Part shown: one piece after another, positions 6,383 to 13,225 of the stretch
Layout: every line of letters starts with the position of its first letter
Position numbering within the stretch: the first letter of the stretch is position 1
Source of the DNA: Clostridiales bacterium
GTDB lineage: Bacteria; Bacillota; Clostridia; Oscillospirales; Oscillospiraceae
NCBI GenBank assembly: GCA_021203685.1
Contig: JAJQAS010000219.1
Span: 1 to 14,174 of the forward strand
Reading direction: 5' to 3'
DNA length: 14,174 nt
Notes under the pieces: generated by a model
Databases searched by the model: none
What the model saw: the letters and a program-made list of their open reading frames with translations, nothing else
Told to the model about the DNA's origin: nothing
Position numbers and translations under genes: made by a program

Positions 6383-8013
6383 AGCTGTGGATGTCCGGGC
6401 TGGACTATGAGCGGACGGAGATGGCACTGCGGGAGCGGCTGTCCTTCCCAACCGAGCGGGTACGGATGCTGGACTGCACCCTTGCCGGGATGGACGGCGT
6501 CACCGGGGCGGCGCTGCTCTCCACCTGCAACCGGACCGAGCTGTACCTCACCGCAGAGGATGATATTGTTTCGCCGGGACAGCTGCTGTGCCAGGCGGCA
6601 GGGGAGGACTGGGACGAATTTGCCCCCTGTTTCGTCAACCGGGAAGGGGAGGATGCGGCCCGGCACCTGCTGGCGGTGGCCTCTGGCCTCCGCAGCCAAA
6701 TTTGGGGCGAAGACCAAATTATTACCCAGGTGGGACGGGCCATTGAGTTGGCCCAGGAAGCCCAATCCGCCAACGCTGTCCTCTCCACCCTGTTCCGCAC
6801 GGCGGTGGCAGCGGGCAAGGACGTGAAAACCCACGTCCGATTGACGGCGGTGCCGTCCTCCGCCGCAGAGGAGGCGGTGGCACTGCTCCGGCAGCGGCTG
6901 GGAGGACTGGAGGGTTGCCGGGCGGTGGTCATCGGCAACGGCGAGATGGGCCGTCGGGCGGCGCGGCTGCTCCGGGCGGCTGGCTGCCGGGTGACGGTGA
7001 CGCTGCGCACCTACCGCCACGGGGAGACCGTGGTGCCCTTCGGCTGCGAGACGGTGGCCTATGACCGACGGTATGGGGCCATCAACGGGGCGGACCTCCT
7101 CTTTTCCGCCACCACCAGCCCCCACTACACCGTCACACGGGAGGAACTGGCGCGGCTGAACGACTGTCCCCCCTGGGTGGTGGATTTGGCTGTCCCAAGG
7201 GACGTGGAACCGGCGGTGGGAACGCTGGAAGGGGTGTCGCTCTTCAACGTGGACGATTTCTCCGGTTCTCCGCAGGAGACAGACACGGAAAGCCTGGCCC
7301 AGGCAGAGCAAATCATCCAGCGGCATTTGCGGGAGTTTTACCAGTGGTGGGACTACCGGGACAGCCTCCCCGCCATCGGGGAGCTGAAAGCCGCCCTGGG
7401 CCGCCGGTTCGCGGCGGAGGGCGCGGAGAGTTGCCAGAGCGTGGTAGATAAGACCGTAGACCTGTTGCTGGGCGGCCTGAAAGGCCGCATCCGGGCGGAT
7501 GACCTGCGGGAGTGCGCCGCCAAAATCGACGCATTCACCCGGCCCCGCCGGGGGAGCATAGAGCAGGAGACTCCTTTCCGCTTCCCGGTGTTCACCGACC
7601 TGCGGGGCAAACGGGTTGTCATCGTGGGGGGCGGCCCGGTGGCCCGGCGGCGCATCGACGCTTTGCGCCCCTTCGGGCCGGAGCTGGTGGTCATCGCCCC
7701 GGAACTGGAAGGGGACAGCCGGGGGCTGGAGTGGCACAGGCGGCCCTACCGCCCCGGCGACCTGGAGGGCGCGTTCCTTGCGGTGGCGGCCTCCGGCAGC
7801 CGGGCGGTGAACCGGCAGGTGGGCCAGGAGGCCCGGCAGGTGGGCATCCCGGTCAGCGTGGCGGACCGGAGGGAGGAGTGTACCTTCTTTTTCCCCGCCC
7901 TCTGCCATGGAGATACAGTATTGGCCGGGGTGGTCTCCCGCGGGGACGACCACCGGGCCACAGCGGCGGCGGCGAAGCGGATTCGCGCCCTATTGGAGGA
8001 AGAAGAGCTATGA
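6379..8013 (+). CDS. hemA: Bifunctional glutamyl-tRNA reductase / precorrin-2 dehydrogenase (HemA-SirC fusion)
   Basis: This 544-residue fusion encodes two separate steps of tetrapyrrole synthesis. Residues 1 to about 390 are glutamyl-tRNA reductase, which reduces Glu-tRNA to glutamate-1-semialdehyde with NADPH. Visible are the catalytic Cys50 in LLSTCNRTELYL, GLRSQIWGEDQIITQ (about 103-117), the nucleotide loop VVIGNGEMGRRAARLL (about 183-198), FSATTSPHYTV (about 242-252) and a C-terminal dimerisation helix region (about 305-385). Residues about 400-544 are a Met8p/SirC-like NAD-dependent precorrin-2 dehydrogenase: FPVFTDLRGKRVVIVGGGPV (about 402-421), YRPGDLEGAFLAVAAS and VADRREECTFFFPALC (about 494-509) with the likely catalytic Asp496. 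The dehydrogenase part lacks the usual C-terminal T/S-x-G-x-S-P stretch and reads SRGDDH there. The GTG start forms a GTGA overlap with the cbiL stop. SirC alone would be an incomplete reading. Confidence 0.92.
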   Translation: MKLWMSGLDYERTEMALRERLSFPTERVRMLDCTLAGMDGVTGAALLSTCNRTELYLTAEDDIVSPGQLLCQAAGEDWDEFAPCFVNREGEDAARHLLAVASGLRSQIWGEDQIITQVGRAIELAQEAQSANAVLSTLFRTAVAAGKDVKTHVRLTAVPSSAAEEAVALLRQRLGGLEGCRAVVIGNGEMGRRAARLLRAAGCRVTVTLRTYRHGETVVPFGCETVAYDRRYGAINGADLLFSATTSPHYTVTREELARLNDCPPWVVDLAVPRDVEPAVGTLEGVSLFNVDDFSGSPQETDTESLAQAEQIIQRHLREFYQWWDYRDSLPAIGELKAALGRRFAAEGAESCQSVVDKTVDLLLGGLKGRIRADDLRECAAKIDAFTRPRRGSIEQETPFRFPVFTDLRGKRVVIVGGGPVARRRIDALRPFGPELVVIAPELEGDSRGLEWHRRPYRPGDLEGAFLAVAASGSRAVNRQVGQEARQVGIPVSVADRREECTFFFPALCHGDTVLAGVVSRGDDHRATAAAAKRIRALLEEEEL

Positions 8014-9002
8014 CAGATTTGAAACAGCTGGAGAGGCTGACCCGCGCCTTTGGCGTCTCCGGGGACGAGGAGGAAATTCGAGACCTCCTCCGCCGGGAGG
8101 CGGAGGCATACGCCGACGAAGTCACCGTTGACCCCATGGGCAACCTGCTCGTTCACCGGGCGGGGCCGGGGCCGAAGGTGCTGCTGGCCGCACACATGGA
8201 CAGCATCGGGGTCATGGTGACCCATTTCGAGAAGGAAGGTGTGCTGCGTTTCGCCCCGGTGGGCGGGCTGGACCCGGCCACGCTGCTGCAAACGCCAGTG
8301 CGGTTCAAGAACGGCCTTCGGGGCCTCATTTCCTGTGACGACAACAAGCTGGGCAAGGAACTGAAATGGGCCGACCTGTTTTTGGACATCGGCGCGAAGG
8401 ACAAGGCCCAGGCGGAAACGCTGGTATCCCTGGGAGATGTGGCGGCTTATGACGCGCCCTTCTTCCAGGCGGGGAACCGCATCGTTTCCCCCTATCTGGA
8501 CGACCGGGCGGGCTGCGCTGCGCTGCTGGCCGTCCTCCGCAGTCTGGGGGAGCGGAAAAACGACCTGTACTTTGCCTTCACCACTCAGGAAGAAGTAGGC
8601 ACCCGCGGGGCGGGGCCTGCCGGGTTCGCTGTCCGGCCCGACTACGCCCTGGTGGTGGACGTGACCTGCCCCGACGACATCCCAGGCGCGCTCCACGAGG
8701 GCACCACCGCCCTTGGGAAGGGCGCGGCGGTGAAGGTGATGGACCACAGCGTCATCTGCCACCCGGAGGTGGTGGAGCGGCTGCTGCGGCTGGCCGAACA
8801 ACAGCACATCCCCGCCCAGCGGGACGTGCTGACCTGCGGCGGCACCGACGGCGGTCCCATCAGCCGCAGCCGTACCGGCGTGAAAACAGGCGGGGTGTCC
8901 ATCCCCTGCCGCTACACCCATGCCCCCACGGAACTGATGGATTTGGACGATTTTTCCGCCTGTGTGGATTTGATCACCGCATTTTGTGAAAGTGAGCGGT
9001 GA
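8010..9002 (+). CDS. M42 family metallopeptidase (deblocking/glutamyl aminopeptidase-like)
   Basis: This 330-residue cytoplasmic zinc/cobalt aminopeptidase belongs to the M42 family, whose members usually form large tetrahedral dodecamers and trim peptides from the N-terminus. All expected metal and catalytic residues are present: His62 and Asp64 in LLAAHMDSIG, Asp164 in PYLDDRAGC, Glu194-Glu195 in FAFTTQEEVGTRGA, Asp217 in VVDVTCPDDIP, and His304 in CRYTHAPTE. The start ATG 8010 overlaps the hemA-sirC stop (ATGA) and has GGAGGA (7995-8000) 9 bases upstream; the open frame continues left only inside hemA-sirC. M42 proteins include aminopeptidases and members once annotated as endoglucanases, so substrate preference cannot be set. 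A function in cobalamin synthesis is not expected; the position is operonic only. The next gene starts 3 bases after the stop. Confidence 0.9.
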   Translation: MTDLKQLERLTRAFGVSGDEEEIRDLLRREAEAYADEVTVDPMGNLLVHRAGPGPKVLLAAHMDSIGVMVTHFEKEGVLRFAPVGGLDPATLLQTPVRFKNGLRGLISCDDNKLGKELKWADLFLDIGAKDKAQAETLVSLGDVAAYDAPFFQAGNRIVSPYLDDRAGCAALLAVLRSLGERKNDLYFAFTTQEEVGTRGAGPAGFAVRPDYALVVDVTCPDDIPGALHEGTTALGKGAAVKVMDHSVICHPEVVERLLRLAEQQHIPAQRDVLTCGGTDGGPISRSRTGVKTGGVSIPCRYTHAPTELMDLDDFSACVDLITAFCESER

Positions 9003-9005
9003 ACC

Positions 9006-10271
9006 ATGAACAACGAAAACCCCCTGGGCATTTCTGACCGGGTGCGCGACCTGGCCCAGCAGGCCCAGCAGGATATTGGCGCACAATTTGCGCGCATCGA
9101 CGAAATCGCGGAGTACAACACCCAGAAGGTGCTCTCCGCCTTCCAGACCCACCGTGTCGCTGAGAGCTACTTCGCCGGGACCACCGGCTACGGCTACGAC
9201 GACCAGGGTCGGGACGAGCTGGACAAGATTTACGCGGATATTTTCGGCACCGAGGACGCGCTGGTGCGCATCCAGTTCGTCAACGGCACCCACGCCATCG
9301 CCGCCGCCCTCTACGGGGCGTTGAAGCCCGGAGAAACGCTGGTCAGCGCAGTGGGCGCGCCCTACGACACCCTTTTGGGGGTCATCGGCGTCACCGGCGA
9401 CGAGCCGGGCAGCCTGAAAAGCTACGGCATCGGCTACCGCCAGGTGGACATCACCCCCGACGACCAGCCCGACCGGGAGGGTCTGGCTCAGGCCGTGCGG
9501 GAGCCGGGGGTCAAGGCGGTGCTGATTCAGCGCAGCAAGGGCTACTCCACCCGTTCCACCCTGTCTGTGGCGGAAATCGGCGAACTAATTGCTATTGTGC
9601 GGGAGAACAACCCGGACGCCGCCGTCATTGTGGACAACTGCTATGGCGAGTTCGTGGAGACCACGGAACCCAGCCAGGTGGGGGCGGACTTGATTGTGGG
9701 CAGCCTCATCAAGAACCCCGGCGGCGGTCTGGCCCCCACCGGCGGCTATATCGCCGGGCGGCACGACCTGGTGGAGGCGGCGGCCATGCGGCTGACCGTC
9801 CCCGGCATTGGCCGGGAGTGCGGCAGCACCCTGGGCAACAACCGCGCCCTGTACCAGGGCTTGTTCCTGGCTCCCCATACGGTGGCACAGGCGGTGAAAA
9901 CCGCCGTCTTTGGGGCCAGGATGATGGAGCTGCTGGGCTACGAAACGGAACCCACCTCCCAGCAGACCCGCCACGACATCATTCAGATGGTTTCCCTGCA
10001 TACGCCGGAGGCGGTGGAACGGTTCTGCAAGGGCATCCAGTCCGGTTCCCCAGTGGACAGCTTCGTGACCCCCATCCCCTGGGATATGCCCGGCTACGAC
10101 TGCCCGGTCATCATGGCGGCGGGGGCGTTTATCCAGGGGGCCTCCATCGAACTTTCCGCCGACGCGCCCATGCGCCCGCCCTATACCGTCTACCTGCAAG
10201 GGGGGCTGACCTATCCCTCCGGCAAGACCGGTATTATGCTGGCGGCGGAGGAGTTGCTGAAAAGCCATTAG
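9006..10271 (+). CDS. ynbB: YnbB-type PLP-dependent lyase (methionine gamma-lyase family, 'aluminum resistance protein')
   Basis: This 421-residue fold-type I PLP enzyme belongs to the family often annotated as methionine gamma-lyase or aluminum resistance protein (Pfam family Met_gamma_lyase). Its physiological reaction is not firmly settled. Visible family blocks are AEYNTQKVLSAFQTHRVAES (about 35-54), TTGYGYDDQGRDELDKIYA (about 59-77), QFVNGTHAIAAALYG (about 90-104), QRSKGYSTRSTLS (about 175-187), VIVDNCYGEFVE (about 207-218) and the presumed Schiff-base lysine in GSLIKNPGGGLAPTGGYIAG (Lys236). Length is normal. The start is 3 bases after the peptidase stop with a GTGAG-like site upstream. 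The last sense codon and the TAG stop (10269-10271) lie within the left arm of a heptamer repeat element, so the extreme C-terminus may have been set by that repeat. Confidence 0.9.
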   Translation: MNNENPLGISDRVRDLAQQAQQDIGAQFARIDEIAEYNTQKVLSAFQTHRVAESYFAGTTGYGYDDQGRDELDKIYADIFGTEDALVRIQFVNGTHAIAAALYGALKPGETLVSAVGAPYDTLLGVIGVTGDEPGSLKSYGIGYRQVDITPDDQPDREGLAQAVREPGVKAVLIQRSKGYSTRSTLSVAEIGELIAIVRENNPDAAVIVDNCYGEFVETTEPSQVGADLIVGSLIKNPGGGLAPTGGYIAGRHDLVEAAAMRLTVPGIGRECGSTLGNNRALYQGLFLAPHTVAQAVKTAVFGARMMELLGYETEPTSQQTRHDIIQMVSLHTPEAVERFCKGIQSGSPVDSFVTPIPWDMPGYDCPVIMAAGAFIQGASIELSADAPMRPPYTVYLQGGLTYPSGKTGIMLAAEELLKSH

Positions 10272-10412
10272 CTGTTAGCCAGCTACTGCAAACGAAAAGC
10301 GCAGTGCTTAAAACGAAACGTAAAAAAGATAAGAACAAGCTACTGAACAGCGCAGCGTGAATAGCTGAGCATCACCAAGCTAACAGCCAAAAGCTAAAAG
10401 CTAACAGCTACA
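10263..10412. repeat. AT-rich heptamer-arm inverted repeat element, copy 1
   Basis: This element fills most of the ynbB-yunB gap and begins within the end of ynbB. The left arm (10263 to about 10285) reads AGCCATT AGCTGTT AGCCAGC. The right arm (10378-10412) is a run of 7-base units AGCTAAC, AGCCAAA, AGCTAAA, AGCTAAC, AGCTACA. The arms contain a perfect 11-base inverted match: TAGCTGTTAGC at 10269-10279 and its complement at 10400-10410. The interior (10286-10377) is A-rich and has no open frame. A 24-base segment at 10287-10310 matches copy 2 at 13327-13350 with 4 mismatches. The arms could fold into a long hairpin that ends or protects the ynbB transcript. There is no T-run after the right arm, so it is not a standard intrinsic terminator. 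I do not recognise it as a named family. Confidence 0.7.
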
Positions 10413-10463
10413 ACCGCACACAGACACGCCCTCCCGCATAGACTAAGCGAGGGGGTGGTGACC

Positions 10464-11156
10464 ATGAGACGACCAAGACCCCGCCCGCCCCGCCGGGCGC
10501 GGGGAAAACGGCGGGGGCTGATTTTGCTGGGCGGTGCGCTGCTGGCGGCGGCAGTCCTGCTGTGGGTAGCAGACGCGCGCCTCCGGCCCATCGTGCTGGA
10601 GCTGGCCCGTGCGGAGCTGGACAATCTGGTGACCGCCGAGGTCAACGAGGTCTGCGCCAGCCTGACCGAGGCCGGGGAGCTGAGCTACAACGACATTGTG
10701 CAGGTGTTTTACGACGACAACGGGGAAGTGGTGGGCATGACCACCGACATGGATATGCTCAACACCCTCCGGGTCAGCATGGGCCGGGAGGTCTCCACGG
10801 TGCTGGACGGCATGGAGCGGCAGAGCGTCCAGATCCCCATCGGGGCGGTGCTGAACCTGACGGTGTTCTCTGGGCTGGGGCCGGAGATCAGCGTGGAAAT
10901 TTTACACGCCGGGCAGGTGAGCATCTCCTTCGAGAGCGAATTTCAGGCGGCGGGCATCAACCAGACCCTGCACCAAATCAACATGGTAATTTCCGTAGAC
11001 GTGCTGCTGATGATCCCCGGCGGGGTGCACAAGCAGCAGCTTACCAGTACCATTCCGCTGGCTCAGTCCATCCTGATAGGGGACGTGCCGGAGAGCTATG
11101 CCAGCTGGAACCCCTACGACCAGGCGGCGGATTCCAATGCCGCAGAGGAGCAGTGA
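10464..11156 (+). CDS. yunB: Sporulation protein, YunB family
   Basis: This 230-residue membrane-anchored protein has a very basic N-terminal tail (RRPRPRPPRRARGKRRG, about 2-18), one membrane segment (about 19-36) and an extracytoplasmic domain. Family landmarks are DARLRPIVLELARAE (about 37-51), an LSYNDIVQVFYDDNG stretch (about 73-87), VQIPIGAVL (about 122-130), GLGPEISVEI (about 137-146), EFQAAGINQTLHQI (about 159-172) and IPLAQSILIGDVPESY (about 197-212). In Bacillus, yunB is in the mother-cell sigma-E programme and its mutants sporulate poorly; the molecular role is unknown. ATG 10464 is preferred because GAGGGGG (10449-10455) lies 8 bases upstream. Two in-frame GTG codons at 10455 and 10458 fall inside that ribosome site. 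No convincing sigma-E promoter is visible upstream. LigA follows after 5 bases. Confidence 0.88.
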   Translation: MRRPRPRPPRRARGKRRGLILLGGALLAAAVLLWVADARLRPIVLELARAELDNLVTAEVNEVCASLTEAGELSYNDIVQVFYDDNGEVVGMTTDMDMLNTLRVSMGREVSTVLDGMERQSVQIPIGAVLNLTVFSGLGPEISVEILHAGQVSISFESEFQAAGINQTLHQINMVISVDVLLMIPGGVHKQQLTSTIPLAQSILIGDVPESYASWNPYDQAADSNAAEEQ

Positions 11157-11161
11157 GAACA

Positions 11162-13147
11162 ATGAAAGAAGCAAAGGCGCAAATCGACACCCTGAAAGAG
11201 GAACTGAACCAGTGGAGCTACCAGTATTACGTGCTGGACGCGCCCACCGTCTCTGACTACGAATACGACCGCAGGCTGCGGGAGCTGGAGCAGCTGGAGG
11301 CGGCGCACCCGGAGCTGGTGACGCCGGATTCCCCCACCCAGCGGGTAGGCGGCGAGGCCCTCTCCGCCTTCGCGGAGGTGACCCACGAAGTCCCGCTGCT
11401 GTCCCTCCAGGACGTGTTCGATGGGGGAGAACTGACGGCCTTCGACCAGCGGGTGCGCCAGAGCGCGGAGAGCGTCCGCTATGTGGCGGAGCCGAAGGTG
11501 GACGGCCTCTCCGTGGCGCTGGAGTATGTGGACGGTGTGTTTGTCCGGGGAGCCACCCGGGGGGACGGCCAGGTGGGGGAAGACGTGACCGAAAATCTCC
11601 GCACCGTCCGCTCCATCCCCATGAAGCTGACCGGCGCGCCCCACCGGCTCATCGTCCGGGGAGAGTGCTATATTTCCAGGGAACGGTTCGCCCGGCTCAA
11701 CGACCAGCGGGAGCTGGAGGGGGAACCCCTCTTTGCCAACCCCCGCAACGCCGCCGCCGGTTCTCTGCGGCAGCTGGACCCCAAAATCGCCGCGAAACGG
11801 ATGCTGGACTGCATTATCTTCAACATCCAGCTCTCCGACGGCCCCGCCTTTGAGACGGACTCCCAGGCCCTGGACTATCTGGAGACGCTGCAATTCCGGG
11901 TCATCCCTCATCCGGTGTTCGACACGGTGGAGGAGGTCTCCCGGTGGATTTCTGCCCTCGGAGAGGAGCGGGAACGCTATCCCTTCGACATCGACGGGGC
12001 GGTGGTCAAGCTGGACAGTCTGCCGGAGCGGGAGCTGCTGGGCAGTACCGCCAAATTCCCCCGGTGGGCGGTGGCATGGAAGTACCCGCCGGAGCAAAAG
12101 CCCACAAAGGTGCTGGACATCGTGGTACAGGTAGGCCGGACCGGCGTATTGACCCCCAAGGCGGTGGTGGAACCGGTGCGGCTGGCGGGTACGACTGTGA
12201 CCAACGCCACCCTCCACAACCAGGACTTCATCACCGAGAAGGACATCCGCATCGGCGACACGGTCATCGTCCAAAAAGCCGGGGAGATCATCCCCCAGGT
12301 GGTCAGCGTGGACGTGAGCAAGCGGCAGGAGGGGAGCAAACCCTATTTCCTGCCCGCTGTCTGCCCGGTCTGCGGCGCCCCCGTGGAGCGGGACCCGGAC
12401 GGAGCGGCGGTGCGATGCACCGGGGCGGAGTGCCCCGCCCAGCTCATGCGCAACCTGACCCACTTCGCCAGCCGGGACGCCATGGACATCGAGGGCCTGG
12501 GTCCTGCGGTGGTGGAGGCGCTGGTCAGTGCCGGGCTGGTGAAGACCCCGGCGGACCTGTACCGACTGGATAAGAAAGAAGTGGCCGAGCTGGACCGGAT
12601 GGGGGAGAAGTCGGCGGAAAACCTGCTGAACGCCCTGGAAAAGTCCAAACAGAACGACCTCTCCAAGCTGCTCTGCGCCTTCGGCATCCGACAGGTGGGC
12701 AGCAAGGCCGCCCAGGTGCTGGCCCGGCAGTTCGGCTCGCTGGACAGGCTCATGGAGGCCACAGAGGAGGAGCTGACCGCCGTGGACGACATCGGGGCCA
12801 TCACCGCCCAGTCCATCGTCCGGTGGTTCGAGAGTCCCCAGTCTCAGCACCTGATTCGCGCCCTGCGGGAGGCGGGGGTCAACTTCCAGAGCACCGAGGA
12901 AAAGCCGGGGGAGACGCTGAAAGGGCTGACCTTCGTGCTGACGGGCACCCTGGCCCAGATGAAACGCAGCGAGGCCAAAAAGCTCATCGAGCAAAACGGC
13001 GGCAAGGTCTCCGGCTCCGTCTCCAAAAAGACCAGCTATGTGGTGGCGGGGGAGGCCGCAGGCAGCAAGCTCATCAAGGCCCAGGGCCTGGGGGTTCCCA
13101 TCCTGACCGAGGCGGAACTGCTGGAAATGCTAAATGTGACGGATTGA
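11162..13147 (+). CDS. ligA: NAD-dependent DNA ligase LigA
   Basis: This 661-residue replicative ligase seals nicks using NAD+ and joins Okazaki fragments. Domains in order: the NMN-binding Ia helices with WSYQYYVLDAPTVSDYEYD (about 18-36), the adenylation domain with the AMP-accepting Lys112 in EPKVDGLSVAL and RGDGQVGEDVT (about 133-143), the OB fold (about 315-390, including VGRTGVLTP and ATLHNQDF), a four-cysteine zinc finger (Cys401, Cys404, Cys419, Cys424), helix-hairpin-helix repeats (about 435-560) and a C-terminal BRCT domain (about 585-661, GLTFVLTGTLAQMKRSEAKK, TSYVVAGEAAGSK). It is complete and of normal length. ATG 11162 is 5 bases after the yunB stop, with GAGGAG and GTGAG upstream; the frame opens further left only as a shadow of yunB. 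The pairing with a sporulation gene is unusual. Confidence 0.98.
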   Translation: MKEAKAQIDTLKEELNQWSYQYYVLDAPTVSDYEYDRRLRELEQLEAAHPELVTPDSPTQRVGGEALSAFAEVTHEVPLLSLQDVFDGGELTAFDQRVRQSAESVRYVAEPKVDGLSVALEYVDGVFVRGATRGDGQVGEDVTENLRTVRSIPMKLTGAPHRLIVRGECYISRERFARLNDQRELEGEPLFANPRNAAAGSLRQLDPKIAAKRMLDCIIFNIQLSDGPAFETDSQALDYLETLQFRVIPHPVFDTVEEVSRWISALGEERERYPFDIDGAVVKLDSLPERELLGSTAKFPRWAVAWKYPPEQKPTKVLDIVVQVGRTGVLTPKAVVEPVRLAGTTVTNATLHNQDFITEKDIRIGDTVIVQKAGEIIPQVVSVDVSKRQEGSKPYFLPAVCPVCGAPVERDPDGAAVRCTGAECPAQLMRNLTHFASRDAMDIEGLGPAVVEALVSAGLVKTPADLYRLDKKEVAELDRMGEKSAENLLNALEKSKQNDLSKLLCAFGIRQVGSKAAQVLARQFGSLDRLMEATEEELTAVDDIGAITAQSIVRWFESPQSQHLIRALREAGVNFQSTEEKPGETLKGLTFVLTGTLAQMKRSEAKKLIEQNGGKVSGSVSKKTSYVVAGEAAGSKLIKAQGLGVPILTEAELLEMLNVTD

Positions 13148-13157
13148 GAATTGCCTC

Positions 13158-13186
13158 TTGCATAATCCGCCGCCGTTCGATATAAT
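13158..13186 (+). promoter_or_regulatory. Sigma-A-type promoter, TTGCAT-17-TATAAT
   Basis: TTGCAT at 13158-13163 and a perfect TATAAT at 13181-13186 are separated by exactly 17 bases, matching the vegetative consensus (TTGACA/TATAAT) at 10 of 12 positions. It begins 11 bases after the ligA stop and points at the oxidoreductase gene. Transcription would start near 13193 and give a leader of about 315 bases that contains repeat element copy 2. No terminator separates it from ligA, so read-through from ligA is also possible. Confidence 0.7.
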
Positions 13187-13225
13187 AAAGTTTAGCGATT
13201 CCTTTGATTCAGCCGCGTTGTGATA

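Noticed and set aside
5983..7953. A 656-codon open frame on the minus strand across cbiL and hemA-sirC
   Set aside because: It is antisense to two well-supported genes, its translation is rich in Pro, Arg, His and Gly with no recognisable domain, and long antisense frames are expected in GC-rich coding DNA.
10263..10412. Intrinsic terminator for ynbB
   Set aside because: The inverted arms are separated by about 120 bases and no T-run follows the right arm, so it does not fit the standard hairpin plus U-tract form.
10263..10412. CRISPR array
   Set aside because: The 7-base tandem units are far too short, have no spacers and are inverted between arms; no cas genes are present.
10437..10444. 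CATAGACT, resembling a sigma-E -10 box for yunB
   Set aside because: It matches the -10 consensus at most positions, but no -35 element lies at the right distance, and transcription would start almost inside the yunB ribosome site.
11114..12994. A 626-codon minus-strand open frame opposite ligA
   Set aside because: It mirrors the codon structure of ligA, shows low-complexity composition and has no domain; it is a shadow of the ligase gene.
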